From: Streptomyces rhizosphaerihabitans
GTDB taxonomy: Bacteria; Actinomycetota; Actinomycetes; Streptomycetales; Streptomycetaceae
Direction of reading: 5' to 3'
NCBI RefSeq assembly: GCF_025399795.1
Contig: NZ_JAODTZ010000001.1
Location: forward strand, 248,001 to 312,000
Length of the DNA: 64,000 bases
The translations under genes and the position numbers were made by a program. Below, piece by piece: positions 42,832 to 50,581 of this stretch (positions within the stretch are counted from its first letter, which is position 1; each line of letters opens with the position of its first letter). The notes under the pieces were generated by a model. That model was given only the letters and a program-made list of their open reading frames with translations. It ran no database searches and was not told the DNA's origin.

Positions 42832-43408
42832 GGGCGGCCTCCTCGCTGATACCGATGAGGGCTTCGAGTTCGTCGAGCGCGACGGTGGTCAGCTCGCCGT
42901 CTGCCGTCTCCGGGGTGAGGACCTTGGAGGGGGCTTCCTTGTCGAGGCGGTTGAGGCGGGCGCGACGTTCGAGGATGCGCAGCGCGCGGTCGATGGCATT
43001 GAGGTTGCCGTCCTTGACGGCCTGCCGGTAAGCGACGAAGAACAGGCGGTCCAAGCGCAGGTTGTCGACCGCTCGCAGCTCCTCGACCTTCGCCTCCAGG
43101 TCGGTGCTGCGCTCGTGCAGGGCCAGGCGCACGTCCTTGCACGCGGCATGGATGAGCTGCTTGTCGTCTGGGGGGTCCTGGCCCTTGGTGTACCGCTCGA
43201 TGCCGTAGCCCTGCGGGTAGGCGATGCGGTCGGAGTTGACGGCGGGGTCGGCGGCGAGTTTGCGGCCTACGGTGAGCCAGTCCACGCCGGCCAGGTGCAG
43301 GTCGATGGCGTCGGCTCGCCGCCGTGCGATGGCGGCGCGCGCGGCCTTGTCGGGGCGTCCCACCGGCAGGATTCCTCTCGCTGCTGCGCGCCCCCACGCC
43401 GAGAACAT
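42815..43408 (-). CDS. Phage terminase small subunit
   Basis: Upstream of and overlapping the large terminase gene. The open frame gives 197 residues from ATG 43408. A GTG at 43363, behind GAGAGGAAT, may be the true start and would begin VGRPDKAARAAIARRRAD. The N-terminus resembles a DNA-binding helix-turn-helix (DLHLAGVDWLTVGRKLA). The middle is helical (AKVEELRAVDNLRLDRLFFVAYRQA), and the C-terminus is acidic, as in small terminase subunits that recognise phage DNA. Confidence 0.8.
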   Translation of the reverse strand: MFSAWGRAAARGILPVGRPDKAARAAIARRRADAIDLHLAGVDWLTVGRKLAADPAVNSDRIAYPQGYGIERYTKGQDPPDDKQLIHAACKDVRLALHERSTDLEAKVEELRAVDNLRLDRLFFVAYRQAVKDGNLNAIDRALRILERRARLNRLDKEAPSKVLTPETADGELTTVALDELEALIGISEEAAHGSDE

Positions 43409-43456
43409 GATCGCACCACGGCCCGGCGACCTGCCCTGGCCGCCGGGCCGCCTGTC

Positions 43457-43975
43457 CTACAGGAAGGTGAGTTGCTCGGGAGCGTCAGGATCGGTGGGCG
43501 GTTGCCAGTTGGGGGGCGGTGTGTCGGGTGCGTTCCGGTTGGTTCGCAGCCACCACGCGAACTGCCAGTTGCGGCAGGTGCGGTACTTCCATTGGGTCCG
43601 GCGGGTGGCGGTGGCGGGTATCGAGTGCTCGCCCCATCCGGTGATGGGACGAGCGTTTTCGAGGGTCACCTGCAGGCCCCTCACCATGGCGGGGCCTTCC
43701 CACCGGTGGCCTTCGGCGTACTCGAAGGCCAGATGAGCGTTGTGCGACCAGTCCCAGGGGTGAGGCAAGGCACACAGGTACCAGGCCAGCGGCGGGTTTT
43801 CCGCCGACAGGGTGACGTCTTGGCGGGGCGCCCTCGGATTGAGGGGGTGACGGTCAGACCAGCCGAACGTTTCCAGACAGTGGCGGTCGAGGTTCACGTT
43901 GCGAACCCCGGCCAGCCACATGATCAGGTACGGTTCGGCGGCGCCGATACCGACCTTTGCGGGCGGCTGTGACAT
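43457..43975 (-). CDS. Trp-rich phage protein, function unknown
   Basis: ATG at 43975 follows AAGGGG. The 172-residue protein is strikingly rich in Trp, His and Pro: WLAGVRNVNLDRHCLE, LCALPHPWDWSHNAHLAFEY, WKYRTCRNWQFAWWLR. It lies between the ParB-methyltransferase fusion and terminase genes on the same strand. The globular soluble look suggests nucleic-acid or nucleotide handling, but no family can be named. Confidence 0.6.
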   Translation of the reverse strand: MSQPPAKVGIGAAEPYLIMWLAGVRNVNLDRHCLETFGWSDRHPLNPRAPRQDVTLSAENPPLAWYLCALPHPWDWSHNAHLAFEYAEGHRWEGPAMVRGLQVTLENARPITGWGEHSIPATATRRTQWKYRTCRNWQFAWWLRTNRNAPDTPPPNWQPPTDPDAPEQLTFL

Positions 43976-44007
43976 GCGCGCATTTCCCCTTCTAATTAGG
44001 GCCCAGA

Positions 44008-45486
44008 TTAAGGCCCGGCAACATTCCTTTCTTTAACCAATTTTATCAAAATTTCCACGAGTCGCTTATGGCGCCCATGCCGGAAGTCGTTGGGGTAAGG
44101 CATATTGAATTCCTCGTCGAGGGCTTTCTCGTAATCGAGGTCGGAAAGCGGCAGGGGGGATTTGCACACGGCCCTGAGCGTGGCGTTGGAGCGGCCGGCG
44201 ACCGTCACCTGTCCGAAGTACGCCCCCAGCAGCTCGGTCAGTGACTCGGGGGTGTGGTAGCGGATCCGCATCCACTTGCCCTGCATGAACCGCATGTCGA
44301 CGTTCTCGGAGTCCAGGAACGACAGTCGAGTGGAGTCGTTGGCGCTGGTGCTGTGCTGTTTGGCCTCGAACGCCTGCTCCACCAGCAGGTTGCGAGTGCC
44401 GATGCACACCGTGCCGTCCCCGGCGCACAGCGCGTTGACGGCCGTCAGCACCCAGTGCTGGTAGTCCAGCGACGTGGTGGCGTTGATGACGGAGTCGAGG
44501 ACCACCATCTCGTACAGGCCGTGCTCGGCCAGCCGCTTCTCGATCGTGCGGATCATCGAGACGACGCCTTTGACGTCCACGGCGTACTTGCCGGGGGTCG
44601 TGCGGTACGGCTCGTAGTCGTCGATGTTGTAGCCCTCGGGGCGCAGCTTCTTGGCGTAGTCGCCGTGCCCGGCGCCGAAGTCCACCACTCGCGTCTCGGG
44701 GCGCTCGCGCAACCGGGGCAGAGCCAGCTTCTCCCACACCTCCGACTTGTAGGCCAGCTTCCCCTTCTTGCGCAGCGAGGTGTACTGGCGCAGCCGCTTG
44801 GGCTGCACGATGTGCTGGTTGTAGACGGGCGCCTGCTCCTCCAGACCGGACCAGTCGTACACGCCGTACTCGCCTGTGAGGTCAGCGACCAGCTGTGCCG
44901 CGTCCAGGGACGGGCAGGTCCAGGCGAGGACGTCGAAGTGGTTCGCGGCGGCGACCACCGCGTACTCGGCGTTCAGCGCGATCTGGCCCTGGTCGTCGAT
45001 GACGACGCTGCCCCACGCGCCGTGGCCGCCGGTCATGTGGGAAATGGCCTGCTGGAACGGCTTGTTGCGGGAGACGGCCACATCAATGCTCCGCCACGGG
45101 ATCCACGACCACTGGCCGATGGGGCCGGGCTGTGCGTACACGACGCTCGCCTCGGTCTCGACGCGGTTGTGCAGGAGGTTGAACTGGATCTCGTCGGTCA
45201 GGCGCACGACCTGGCCGAGCATCACTGCCGGAGTGTGCGTCATCCCCAGCGCGGTCATGGCCTTGGTTCTCTGGTGGCCTGCGACCAAGGTTCCGTTGGC
45301 GTTGAGAATGACCGGCTTGACGACGCCGTGACGGGCGATGGACGCCTGCAGCCGCTCGAAAGCCTCCTCTGACAGATGCCGCGGGTTGTACTCGGCGGGG
45401 CGCAGGTCTTTCAGCGGGTACGCCTCGTAGAAGGTGGTGGTGGGGCCGCTGCTGTTGGGGGTGCTGATACCGGGCTCGCTTCTCAT
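44008..45486 (-). CDS. ParB-like nuclease domain fused to class I methyltransferase domain
   Basis: ATG at 45486 overlaps the stop of the other ParB-type gene (ATGA). The 492-residue protein has an N-terminal ParB/Srx fold at about 20-110 (LKDLRPAEYNPRHLSEEAFERL, KPVILNANGTLVAGHQRTKAM, where GHQR is the ParB active motif). A C-terminal SAM-binding fold follows from about 240 (TRVVDFGAGHGDYAKKL). It is probably a phage DNA-related methyltransferase or regulator. The last 30 codons are unusually A+T-rich with rare ATA, TTG and AAA codons, suggesting import. Confidence 0.82.
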   Translation of the reverse strand: MRSEPGISTPNSSGPTTTFYEAYPLKDLRPAEYNPRHLSEEAFERLQASIARHGVVKPVILNANGTLVAGHQRTKAMTALGMTHTPAVMLGQVVRLTDEIQFNLLHNRVETEASVVYAQPGPIGQWSWIPWRSIDVAVSRNKPFQQAISHMTGGHGAWGSVVIDDQGQIALNAEYAVVAAANHFDVLAWTCPSLDAAQLVADLTGEYGVYDWSGLEEQAPVYNQHIVQPKRLRQYTSLRKKGKLAYKSEVWEKLALPRLRERPETRVVDFGAGHGDYAKKLRPEGYNIDDYEPYRTTPGKYAVDVKGVVSMIRTIEKRLAEHGLYEMVVLDSVINATTSLDYQHWVLTAVNALCAGDGTVCIGTRNLLVEQAFEAKQHSTSANDSTRLSFLDSENVDMRFMQGKWMRIRYHTPESLTELLGAYFGQVTVAGRSNATLRAVCKSPLPLSDLDYEKALDEEFNMPYPNDFRHGRHKRLVEILIKLVKERNVAGP

Positions 45487-46211
45487 TCGCCCTCCTCCTC
45501 GTCGGCGAGCTCGGCCTGGCCGGCGCCGGGGGTGTCCTCGCTACTGCCGGGCACCTCGGCGGTCTCGGCGTGGGCCTCCTGCAGCAGGTGCCAGCCGAAG
45601 CCGAGGTCCGTGCGGGACTCGGAGAGGTACCGCTCGTAGATGGCATTCAGGGTCTCCACCTCGGCTGCGGTGATCTGCACGCGGGTGGTGGACCACTGCA
45701 GGTATCCCCACTGCAGGTACTCCAGCTTGGCCATGGCCCCGGTGCCTTGCCCGTCGGAGGGCAGGTCGATCGTGTCGGGCAGGGCCCGGCTGTCGAGGAG
45801 CTTGTCCAGGGCGGTCTGGTCATAGCCGGTGCCGTCCAGGTCTGGCAGGTCCTCCAGGATGTCGGCCAGCAGCTCGCTGTCGTACCCGGCAAGGTCGGAG
45901 GTGCGGTTGTCGACGACGACGATGCGGGCCGCGTCCTCGTCTGAGACGTCGACCCACGTCGCGGCGATCTGTTCCCAGCCGAGCTGCTTGGCAGCGGCCC
46001 AGGTGTGGTTACCGGCCAGGATCTCGTTCGGGCGGCCGGTGTGGGTGCCGCGGTTGACGACGATGGCCTTGTACTGGCCGTTGACGCGCAGCGATTCAGC
46101 GATGGCGTCGACGTCGCCGGTACGCGGGTTGCGGTAGTAGCCGGTCAGGTCGCCGATCGGCACCGCCAGAGGCAGTAGCGACTCGGGGATGCGGGCGGGC
46201 GCAGCACTCAC
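45483..46211 (-). CDS. ParB-like nuclease domain protein
   Basis: The start taken is GTG at 46211 (VSAAPARIPESLLPLAVPIGDL); the frame extends upstream without a good start. The 242-residue product is a ParB N-terminal domain with YYRNPRTGDVDAIAESLRVNGQYKAIVVN, NEILAGNHTWAAAKQLG and VVDNRTSDLAGY, followed by an acidic tail. GNHTW replaces the usual G-E/H-R-R, which may alter activity. It is coupled to the ParB-methyltransferase fusion gene. Confidence 0.78.
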   Translation of the reverse strand: MSAAPARIPESLLPLAVPIGDLTGYYRNPRTGDVDAIAESLRVNGQYKAIVVNRGTHTGRPNEILAGNHTWAAAKQLGWEQIAATWVDVSDEDAARIVVVDNRTSDLAGYDSELLADILEDLPDLDGTGYDQTALDKLLDSRALPDTIDLPSDGQGTGAMAKLEYLQWGYLQWSTTRVQITAAEVETLNAIYERYLSESRTDLGFGWHLLQEAHAETAEVPGSSEDTPGAGQAELADEEEGE

Positions 46212-46332
46212 AGCAGGAGCCCTTCGTGTAGGAGCGTGCCCCCGCGCCCTACGCCCGCCCACATTAGAGGATCACGCGCTCGGCAGCTCCAACTGCGCCT
46301 GTTCTCGGCGTCGGTGGCCGGCGTTGGCCGCA

Positions 46333-46761
46333 TCAGGTGCTGGTGTCGTCGGACAGGCCCAGCACTGCCGTGTGGGTGCGGATGCGCAGGTACTTCTGGT
46401 CGGTGGTGTGCCCGTCGAAGCGGGCACGAGCGTCACCGACGGGAACCCGTCTGACGTGATCGAACAGAGAGAGGTCTGCGGGCGGGATGGGCCAGGTGAA
46501 CTGCCAGCCCCCGGCGCGCAGGAACAGCCGACGCCAGCCGACGCCGGCGTCGGGCGCGGCCGCCAGCACGCTGGGGTGGAAGGCTGCGAGCCACGCGGCC
46601 AGGTGGTTACGCTCCCGCAGAACGCTGCCGAGGGCCGCTTCGTGCTCCTCGGCCAGGCGCCGCATCATCGACTCTGCCAAGCCGAGGACCTCGCGGGGCT
46701 GGACGGGCCTGCCCCTGGCATCCATGTCGGCTCGCCGTTCATCGAGGGGGGAGTCGCTCAT
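46333..46761 (-). CDS. Phage hypothetical protein, 142 residues
   Basis: ATG at 46761 overlaps the previous gene's stop (ATGA). The product starts MSDSPLDERRADMDARGRPVQPREVLGLAESMMRRLAEEHEAALGSVL, so it is largely helical and charged. A C-terminal part has WQFTWPIPPADLSLFDHVRRV. It belongs to the run of small co-translated genes upstream of the ParB genes. No family recognised. Confidence 0.6.
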   Translation of the reverse strand: MSDSPLDERRADMDARGRPVQPREVLGLAESMMRRLAEEHEAALGSVLRERNHLAAWLAAFHPSVLAAAPDAGVGWRRLFLRAGGWQFTWPIPPADLSLFDHVRRVPVGDARARFDGHTTDQKYLRIRTHTAVLGLSDDTST

Positions 46762-47099
46762 GGGGTGTTCCTGTCGTCTGCGGGAAGAGCTGCGGAGGCG
46801 AGGCGCAAGCTGTGCGGGGCGGAGGTGGGCTGCCCGAAGCGATTGACACACGGGGCGTGGGCGGGGGCCTGGCAGGTGGGGCAGTACACGTCGAGGGCGG
46901 GGCGGGAACCGGCTGCGAGCAGGCGGGTGAGCCGGGTGATCTGGGCGGCCTGCCCGGCCTGGCTGGAGATCAGGTGCTCTACGCCGGCGCGGAGCCGTGC
47001 TGCCTCGGCCGGGCTGAGGGGCCGACGTTCGGTGTGGCCGATGAGGTACCGCATCTGCTCCACGACGGGCCGGTCCCCGTTGGGGCGGGCCCGGCTCAC
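46758..47099 (-). CDS. Small zinc-finger-like phage protein
   Basis: GTG at 47099 overlaps the preceding stop (GTGA); the 113-residue product starts VSRARPNGDRPVVEQ. A helical region (AEAARLRAGVEHLISSQAGQAAQITRLTRL) precedes CPTCQAPAHAPC, a compact Cys/His metal-binding motif typical of small actinobacterial and actinophage proteins. It could bind nucleic acid. Both ends overlap neighbours by four bases, so the three genes are co-translated. Confidence 0.66.
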   Translation of the reverse strand: MSRARPNGDRPVVEQMRYLIGHTERRPLSPAEAARLRAGVEHLISSQAGQAAQITRLTRLLAAGSRPALDVYCPTCQAPAHAPCVNRFGQPTSAPHSLRLASAALPADDRNTP

Positions 47100-47506
47100 C
47101 GGTCGCGCGCTTTGTCTGCTTCGGTCCAGCGTCGCAGCAGTGAGCGGCGTTGGCCGCGCGTGAGCTGCACGGCCCGCGTGTAGACGGACACGACGCGGGC
47201 CTCGGGCACGCACCAGGTGGGGAAGCTGTCCTCTGTGGATGTCTCCAACTCACCGACCGGTTCAACGGTGTAGAGGTCGCCGTACCAGTAGCGGGAGGCG
47301 TAGAAGCGCGCATAGTCGCGGTCGCTGGTGATGTAGACCCGGTCAGGGCGTCCGGTCGCCGGATCGACGGCTTTGCCGCCGACCATGGCGGTCAGACCCT
47401 GGGCGCGGGCCTCGCAGACCTTGCAGCCGTCGATGACGTGCGGGGGGCTGGGGGTGATGAGGTCCCCGGGGTTGAGCCCGGGGACACCACCGTGGAAGTA
47501 GCGCAA
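47096..47506 (-). CDS. Phage hypothetical protein, 136 residues
   Basis: The TTG at 47506 follows GGCGAGGGG, only 10 bases after the previous stop. The frame is open much further but overlaps another gene there. The product LRYFHGGVPGLNPGDLITPSPPHVIDGC, with KVCEARAQ, DRVYITSDRDYARFYASRYWYGDLYTVEPVG, has the look of a NAD-binding or ADP-ribosyl-transferase-like fold (R-x-FHG, YITS-x-ARFYAS, LYTVEP), as in actinophage and Streptomyces proteins of this shape. The enzymatic suggestion is weak. Confidence 0.55.
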   Translation of the reverse strand: MRYFHGGVPGLNPGDLITPSPPHVIDGCKVCEARAQGLTAMVGGKAVDPATGRPDRVYITSDRDYARFYASRYWYGDLYTVEPVGELETSTEDSFPTWCVPEARVVSVYTRAVQLTRGQRRSLLRRWTEADKARDR

Positions 47507-47516
47507 TGCCCCTCGC

Positions 47517-47864
47517 CTAACGGTCGTTGCAGCCGCAGATGCCCTGCGGTGTGCACCAGCCTGAGCAGGAATTGCACCAGATCCAGCCGGGGACTGGCGG
47601 GGTGCGCTCTGGTGCGGGCAGGTCGGCGGGAGACCGGCTGTTGCCCTCGGCGACGGCGTCTTTGAGCTTGGCGTAGTGCTCGGCCGCGTCGGGGTCGGGG
47701 CTGGACTGGTATGCGGGCGCCACCTGGGGTCTCCGGGCAGGGTCAGGGGGGCCGGGTTGATTGCGTTCGGCCATGACCTTTCCCAGCGGCCCATAGCGTT
47801 CCCTCATGAGCTGTTCGAACAGTTCTGGGTCGGCGGCATGGTCGGAGCGGTAGGTCGCGGTCAC
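47517..47864 (-). CDS. Small phage protein with C-terminal Cys cluster
   Basis: GTG at 47864 follows GGAGAAG and gives 115 residues, starting VTATYRSDHAADPELFEQLMRERYG. The C-terminus is WCNSCSGWCTPQGICGCNDR with six cysteines, a likely zinc-binding knot. The middle is helical (YAKLKDAVAEGNSRSP). The family is unknown; such Cys-tailed proteins are frequent in phage early operons. Confidence 0.6.
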   Translation of the reverse strand: MTATYRSDHAADPELFEQLMRERYGPLGKVMAERNQPGPPDPARRPQVAPAYQSSPDPDAAEHYAKLKDAVAEGNSRSPADLPAPERTPPVPGWIWCNSCSGWCTPQGICGCNDR

Positions 47865-48124
47865 GAGGCTTCTCCTGGGTACGCGGGGACCCGCCCTGCC
47901 TGGTGGCGCGGGCGGGTCCATTCGCGGGCGCGTGGGGCGGCGTCCCCGTGTGGCGCCGCGTGGGCGGCGCCAGTGCCTGACGGGTAGGGCGCGGGGGGGT
48001 TGCCACCCGCCAGACACCGTTGGGGGATGCCGCATGCCACGGCAGTGCTGACAGGCCGGTTCCGCGGCTGCAGCCGTTCCCGTTCAGCGAGCAGAACGTA
48101 CCACGATGGAGTGTTGTGGCACAT

Positions 48125-48496
48125 CTATGAGAGACAGTTTCGGCAGGTGACTTTGCGGTCGCCGCCATGCTCCAGCTGGTCAGCTACTGGAGCCGGGTAC
48201 TCGGCGCACTTCGTGGTGAAGTGGTTTCGATCCTCGGCATACCGGGCCGCATGGACGGTTCCGCCGGGTTCAACTACGCGCCGCGGGTACTCGGCAAGGA
48301 CGTCCGCGCCGGCTGAGGGGGTGGCGGATTGTTCCGCCCACAGGACGGCGCCGAAACCGTAGCCGTCCAACGTGTCTGTGCCGCAGACGTCGGGTTCCTC
48401 AACGAGGAACAGCGCGTCCTGGTTGGTCTTGGGGAGGACGCCGAAGTCTTGGGGCGCCATGCGCTGCCAGTGGGGGCGGCCGTGGGTGTCGCTCAC
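48125..48496 (-). CDS. Phage hypothetical protein, 123 residues
   Basis: GTG at 48496 (VSDTHGRPHWQRMAPQDFG) is preceded by AAGGGA; the frame begins at 48523. The product is acidic and contains FLVEEPDVCGTDTLDGYGFG, then AEYPRRVVEPGGTVHAARYAEDRNHF, and ends with RKVTCRNCLS, a Cys pair. It follows the ParB-like partition gene. No function is assigned. Confidence 0.58.
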   Translation of the reverse strand: MSDTHGRPHWQRMAPQDFGVLPKTNQDALFLVEEPDVCGTDTLDGYGFGAVLWAEQSATPSAGADVLAEYPRRVVEPGGTVHAARYAEDRNHFTTKCAEYPAPVADQLEHGGDRKVTCRNCLS

Positions 48497-48561
48497 AGGG
48501 TTTCCCTTCGGTGGTTGGGACAAGGCCCGGCCCGCCCCGGGGCGGGGCGGGCCGGTTCACG

Positions 48562-49740
48562 TCAGACAGCAGCGGTGGCGGCGCGCTTGGCCGGGACCTT
48601 GCGCCTGGCCGGGGCCTTCGGCTTGGGCGCGACGAGCTCGGCCTCGGGCTCGGCGGGGGCCTGCGGCACGACGGGCTCGGTGACGGCCTCGGCCGGGGTC
48701 TCGGTGACGGGCTCGATGGCGGGCTCGATGGCGGGCTCGATGGCGGGCTCGATGGCGGGCTCGGCCGGGGCCTGCGGCCTGGCCTGGGCGACGAGGCTTT
48801 CGTGTTCGGCGGCGGGGTTCAGGCGGGCGATCTCACGGGCCTCAGCATGCGCCTTGGCCTGCCGCATGTTGAACCGCGCCTTGGCGACCGCGTCAGCAAC
48901 ACGGTCCATCTGGTCCAGGCGCTTGCCCACCTCGCCCTCCAGGGCCAGGGCCAGCTTCATCGGGTCCGCCTTGGCCAACTCGTCCAGCAGGCCCAGCACC
49001 TGCTCGATCCGGTCAATGCTCGAGCGGGTCTTGGTGCGGTCGCGCTGCCGCTCCTCGCGCTCCTCGGTGGTCATCTCCTCCACGATCATGGCGACGACCT
49101 GGCCCTGCTGCTGCTTGAGCGCGTACGCGAAGTGCACCAGCTCGTTGTCGCCGGCGAAGGCGCCCTTGGCCCACTTCTTCATGACCGCGGCCTGGTTGCC
49201 GGGCGTCAGCGCCGCGATCTGCACGGCGGCCTGGGTGCCGATCACGCCGGAGTTGACGTGCTGCTGCACCTCCTCGGTCAAGTTCAGCAGCGCCAGGCGG
49301 AGCATCACATACTGCGGGGACTTGCCGAACTCCTTGGCGACGTCCTTGGGTTCGGCGCCGTCCTGCTCATCGAGGATCCGGCGAAACGCCTTGGCCTCCT
49401 CCATCGGCGTCATGTCGGCACGGTTGACGTTCTCGGCGACCGCCCGCTTGAAACGCTCCAGGACGCTCAGGTCGTCTTTGGTGACGATGCACTTGATCTC
49501 GGTCAGCTCGGCGAGCTGGTGGGCGCGCCAACGGCGCTCGCCCGCGACGATCTCGTAGGCGTGGACTTCACCGTCCGCTGAGGCCTCGGCGGGCTGCATG
49601 GGGCGAACCTCGATGGGCTGCATGAGACCGAACCGCTTGATGGAGTCGGCGAGTTCCTGCAGGGCGCCCGGTTCGAAGAACTCGCGCGGCTGTCGCTCGT
49701 TGCGGTGGATCTGGTCAATGGGGAGGGTCGCGATCGTCAT
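48562..49740 (-). CDS. ParB/Spo0J-type protein with Pro/Glu-rich tail
   Basis: The ATG at 49740 (MTIATLPIDQIHRNERQPREFFE) gives 392 residues. The ParB N-terminal domain has ALQELADSIKRFGLMQPIEVRP and VAGERRWRAHQLAEL. A central helix-turn-helix contains FGKSPQYVMLRLALL. A helical region and a tail of exact EPAI repeats follow, ending in a basic RRKVPAKRAA stretch. In phages such proteins can act in partition, DNA modification or regulation. It heads the small-gene operon upstream of terminase. Confidence 0.85.
   Translation of the reverse strand: MTIATLPIDQIHRNERQPREFFEPGALQELADSIKRFGLMQPIEVRPMQPAEASADGEVHAYEIVAGERRWRAHQLAELTEIKCIVTKDDLSVLERFKRAVAENVNRADMTPMEEAKAFRRILDEQDGAEPKDVAKEFGKSPQYVMLRLALLNLTEEVQQHVNSGVIGTQAAVQIAALTPGNQAAVMKKWAKGAFAGDNELVHFAYALKQQQGQVVAMIVEEMTTEEREERQRDRTKTRSSIDRIEQVLGLLDELAKADPMKLALALEGEVGKRLDQMDRVADAVAKARFNMRQAKAHAEAREIARLNPAAEHESLVAQARPQAPAEPAIEPAIEPAIEPAIEPVTETPAEAVTEPVVPQAPAEPEAELVAPKPKAPARRKVPAKRAATAAV
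48709..48756. repeat. Four exact 12-base tandem repeats in the ParB-like gene
   Basis: The unit GGGCTCGATGGC occurs four times without mismatch and encodes the EPAI repeat in frame on the minus strand. Exact identity suggests recent slippage expansion, so copy number may vary among strains. Confidence 0.9.
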
Positions 49741-49856
49741 GGCTCGCTCCAAGAGGCCGTGGTCGGGGGGCTGTTCCCTCCCCCCGTCCTCTTATTCTAG
49801 ACGCAATGCCGGTCTAAGGCCAGATTTTCTGGGGCAATTTTCGCAGGTCAGGGCAT

Positions 49857-49894
49857 ACATAGGGGCGGGCACCGAGAGATGCCCGCCCCTATGT
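49857..49894 (-). terminator. Strong hairpin after the 81-residue gene
   Basis: A perfect 15-bp inverted repeat (49857-49871 with 49880-49894) with an 8-base loop lies 15 bases past the stop of the 49909-50154 gene and before the ParB-like gene. It should end transcription from the right or insulate the ParB operon. Confidence 0.75.
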
Positions 49895-49908
49895 ACATGT
49901 GAGGTCGT

Positions 49909-50154
49909 TCAGCAAGCCCGCCCTAGCGTCGCCGCGGCGCCATCCGGCTGCGAACCCCCCTCATTCACGACGTCTCGTAGATCCTCATCGACCACCACGG
50001 CCAGCGCACGCAAGGCCGCCTCCGCCTCCTCGGCACCTAGAACAGGGCGCCTGGACAACTCGGCCTCCAACATGCGACTTCGAATGCGCGCCGGATCAAT
50101 CGCCACCGGCCTATCCCTCCCCCTGGCGGGCGCCCCGCCGTCGAGCACGGTCAC
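49909..50154 (-). CDS. Small acidic protein, function unknown
   Basis: GTG at 50154 (VTVLDGGAPARGRDRPVAIDPARIRS) gives 81 residues. A helical acidic region (AEEAEAALRALAVVVDEDLRDVVNEG) dominates. The frame is open upstream without a good start. A strong hairpin follows its stop. Position near the prophage end suggests an early or regulatory gene. No family recognised. Confidence 0.5.
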   Translation of the reverse strand: MTVLDGGAPARGRDRPVAIDPARIRSRMLEAELSRRPVLGAEEAEAALRALAVVVDEDLRDVVNEGGSQPDGAAATLGRAC

Positions 50155-50213
50155 GTTCGGCCATCCACAGGTAGCCCCGGGCGCCCGGCCTACCTCCGGG
50201 CACCCCCGGCGGA

Positions 50214-50405
50214 CTACCAGGTGGTGTCGTCGACTCGCTCGACCCCACTGCTCGCACCGCCGGCGTCGTCGGCGGGAACCACCCAAGTGGTGTCCCCGGC
50301 CTCGACTCTGCCTGATGTCATATGCCGTGGGCCTATCCCGACGAAGGCGGCCAAAGCGGCGAGCACGACAGCCGAAGCAATCCGGACAGCACGATTAATA
50401 AACAC
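50214..50405 (-). CDS. Small secreted or anchored peptide, 63 residues
   Basis: MFINRAVRIASAVVLAALAAFVGIGP is a signal peptide or membrane anchor, followed by a short hydrophilic part that begins and ends in the same DTTW motif (EAGDTTWVVP and RVDDTTW). ATG at 50405 has a weak GGGGA site. The length and signal suggest a small extracellular peptide. It lies divergently from the LuxR-type regulator across about 175 bases, which may form a regulated pair. Confidence 0.6.
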   Translation of the reverse strand: MFINRAVRIASAVVLAALAAFVGIGPRHMTSGRVEAGDTTWVVPADDAGGASSGVERVDDTTW

Positions 50406-50581
50406 AAGTTCCCCTGATATCTACGCATGATGGCGACAGACAGGCGCGGAGTGGCGGCAACAACCAGCCCCTACCGATAACTTGCATGCCCCGTTACCCA
50501 ACACCTTGTAATGGAACCGGGTGAAGATCAACCCGAAGCGTTACCGTACTTTCACGAGACCCACAATTCAGGGGATGTTAG

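Noticed and set aside
48709-48756. CRISPR-like array
   Set aside because: The repeats are 12 bases without spacers and lie in frame inside the ParB-like gene, so they are a tandem coding repeat. No CRISPR array or cas gene is seen in the window.
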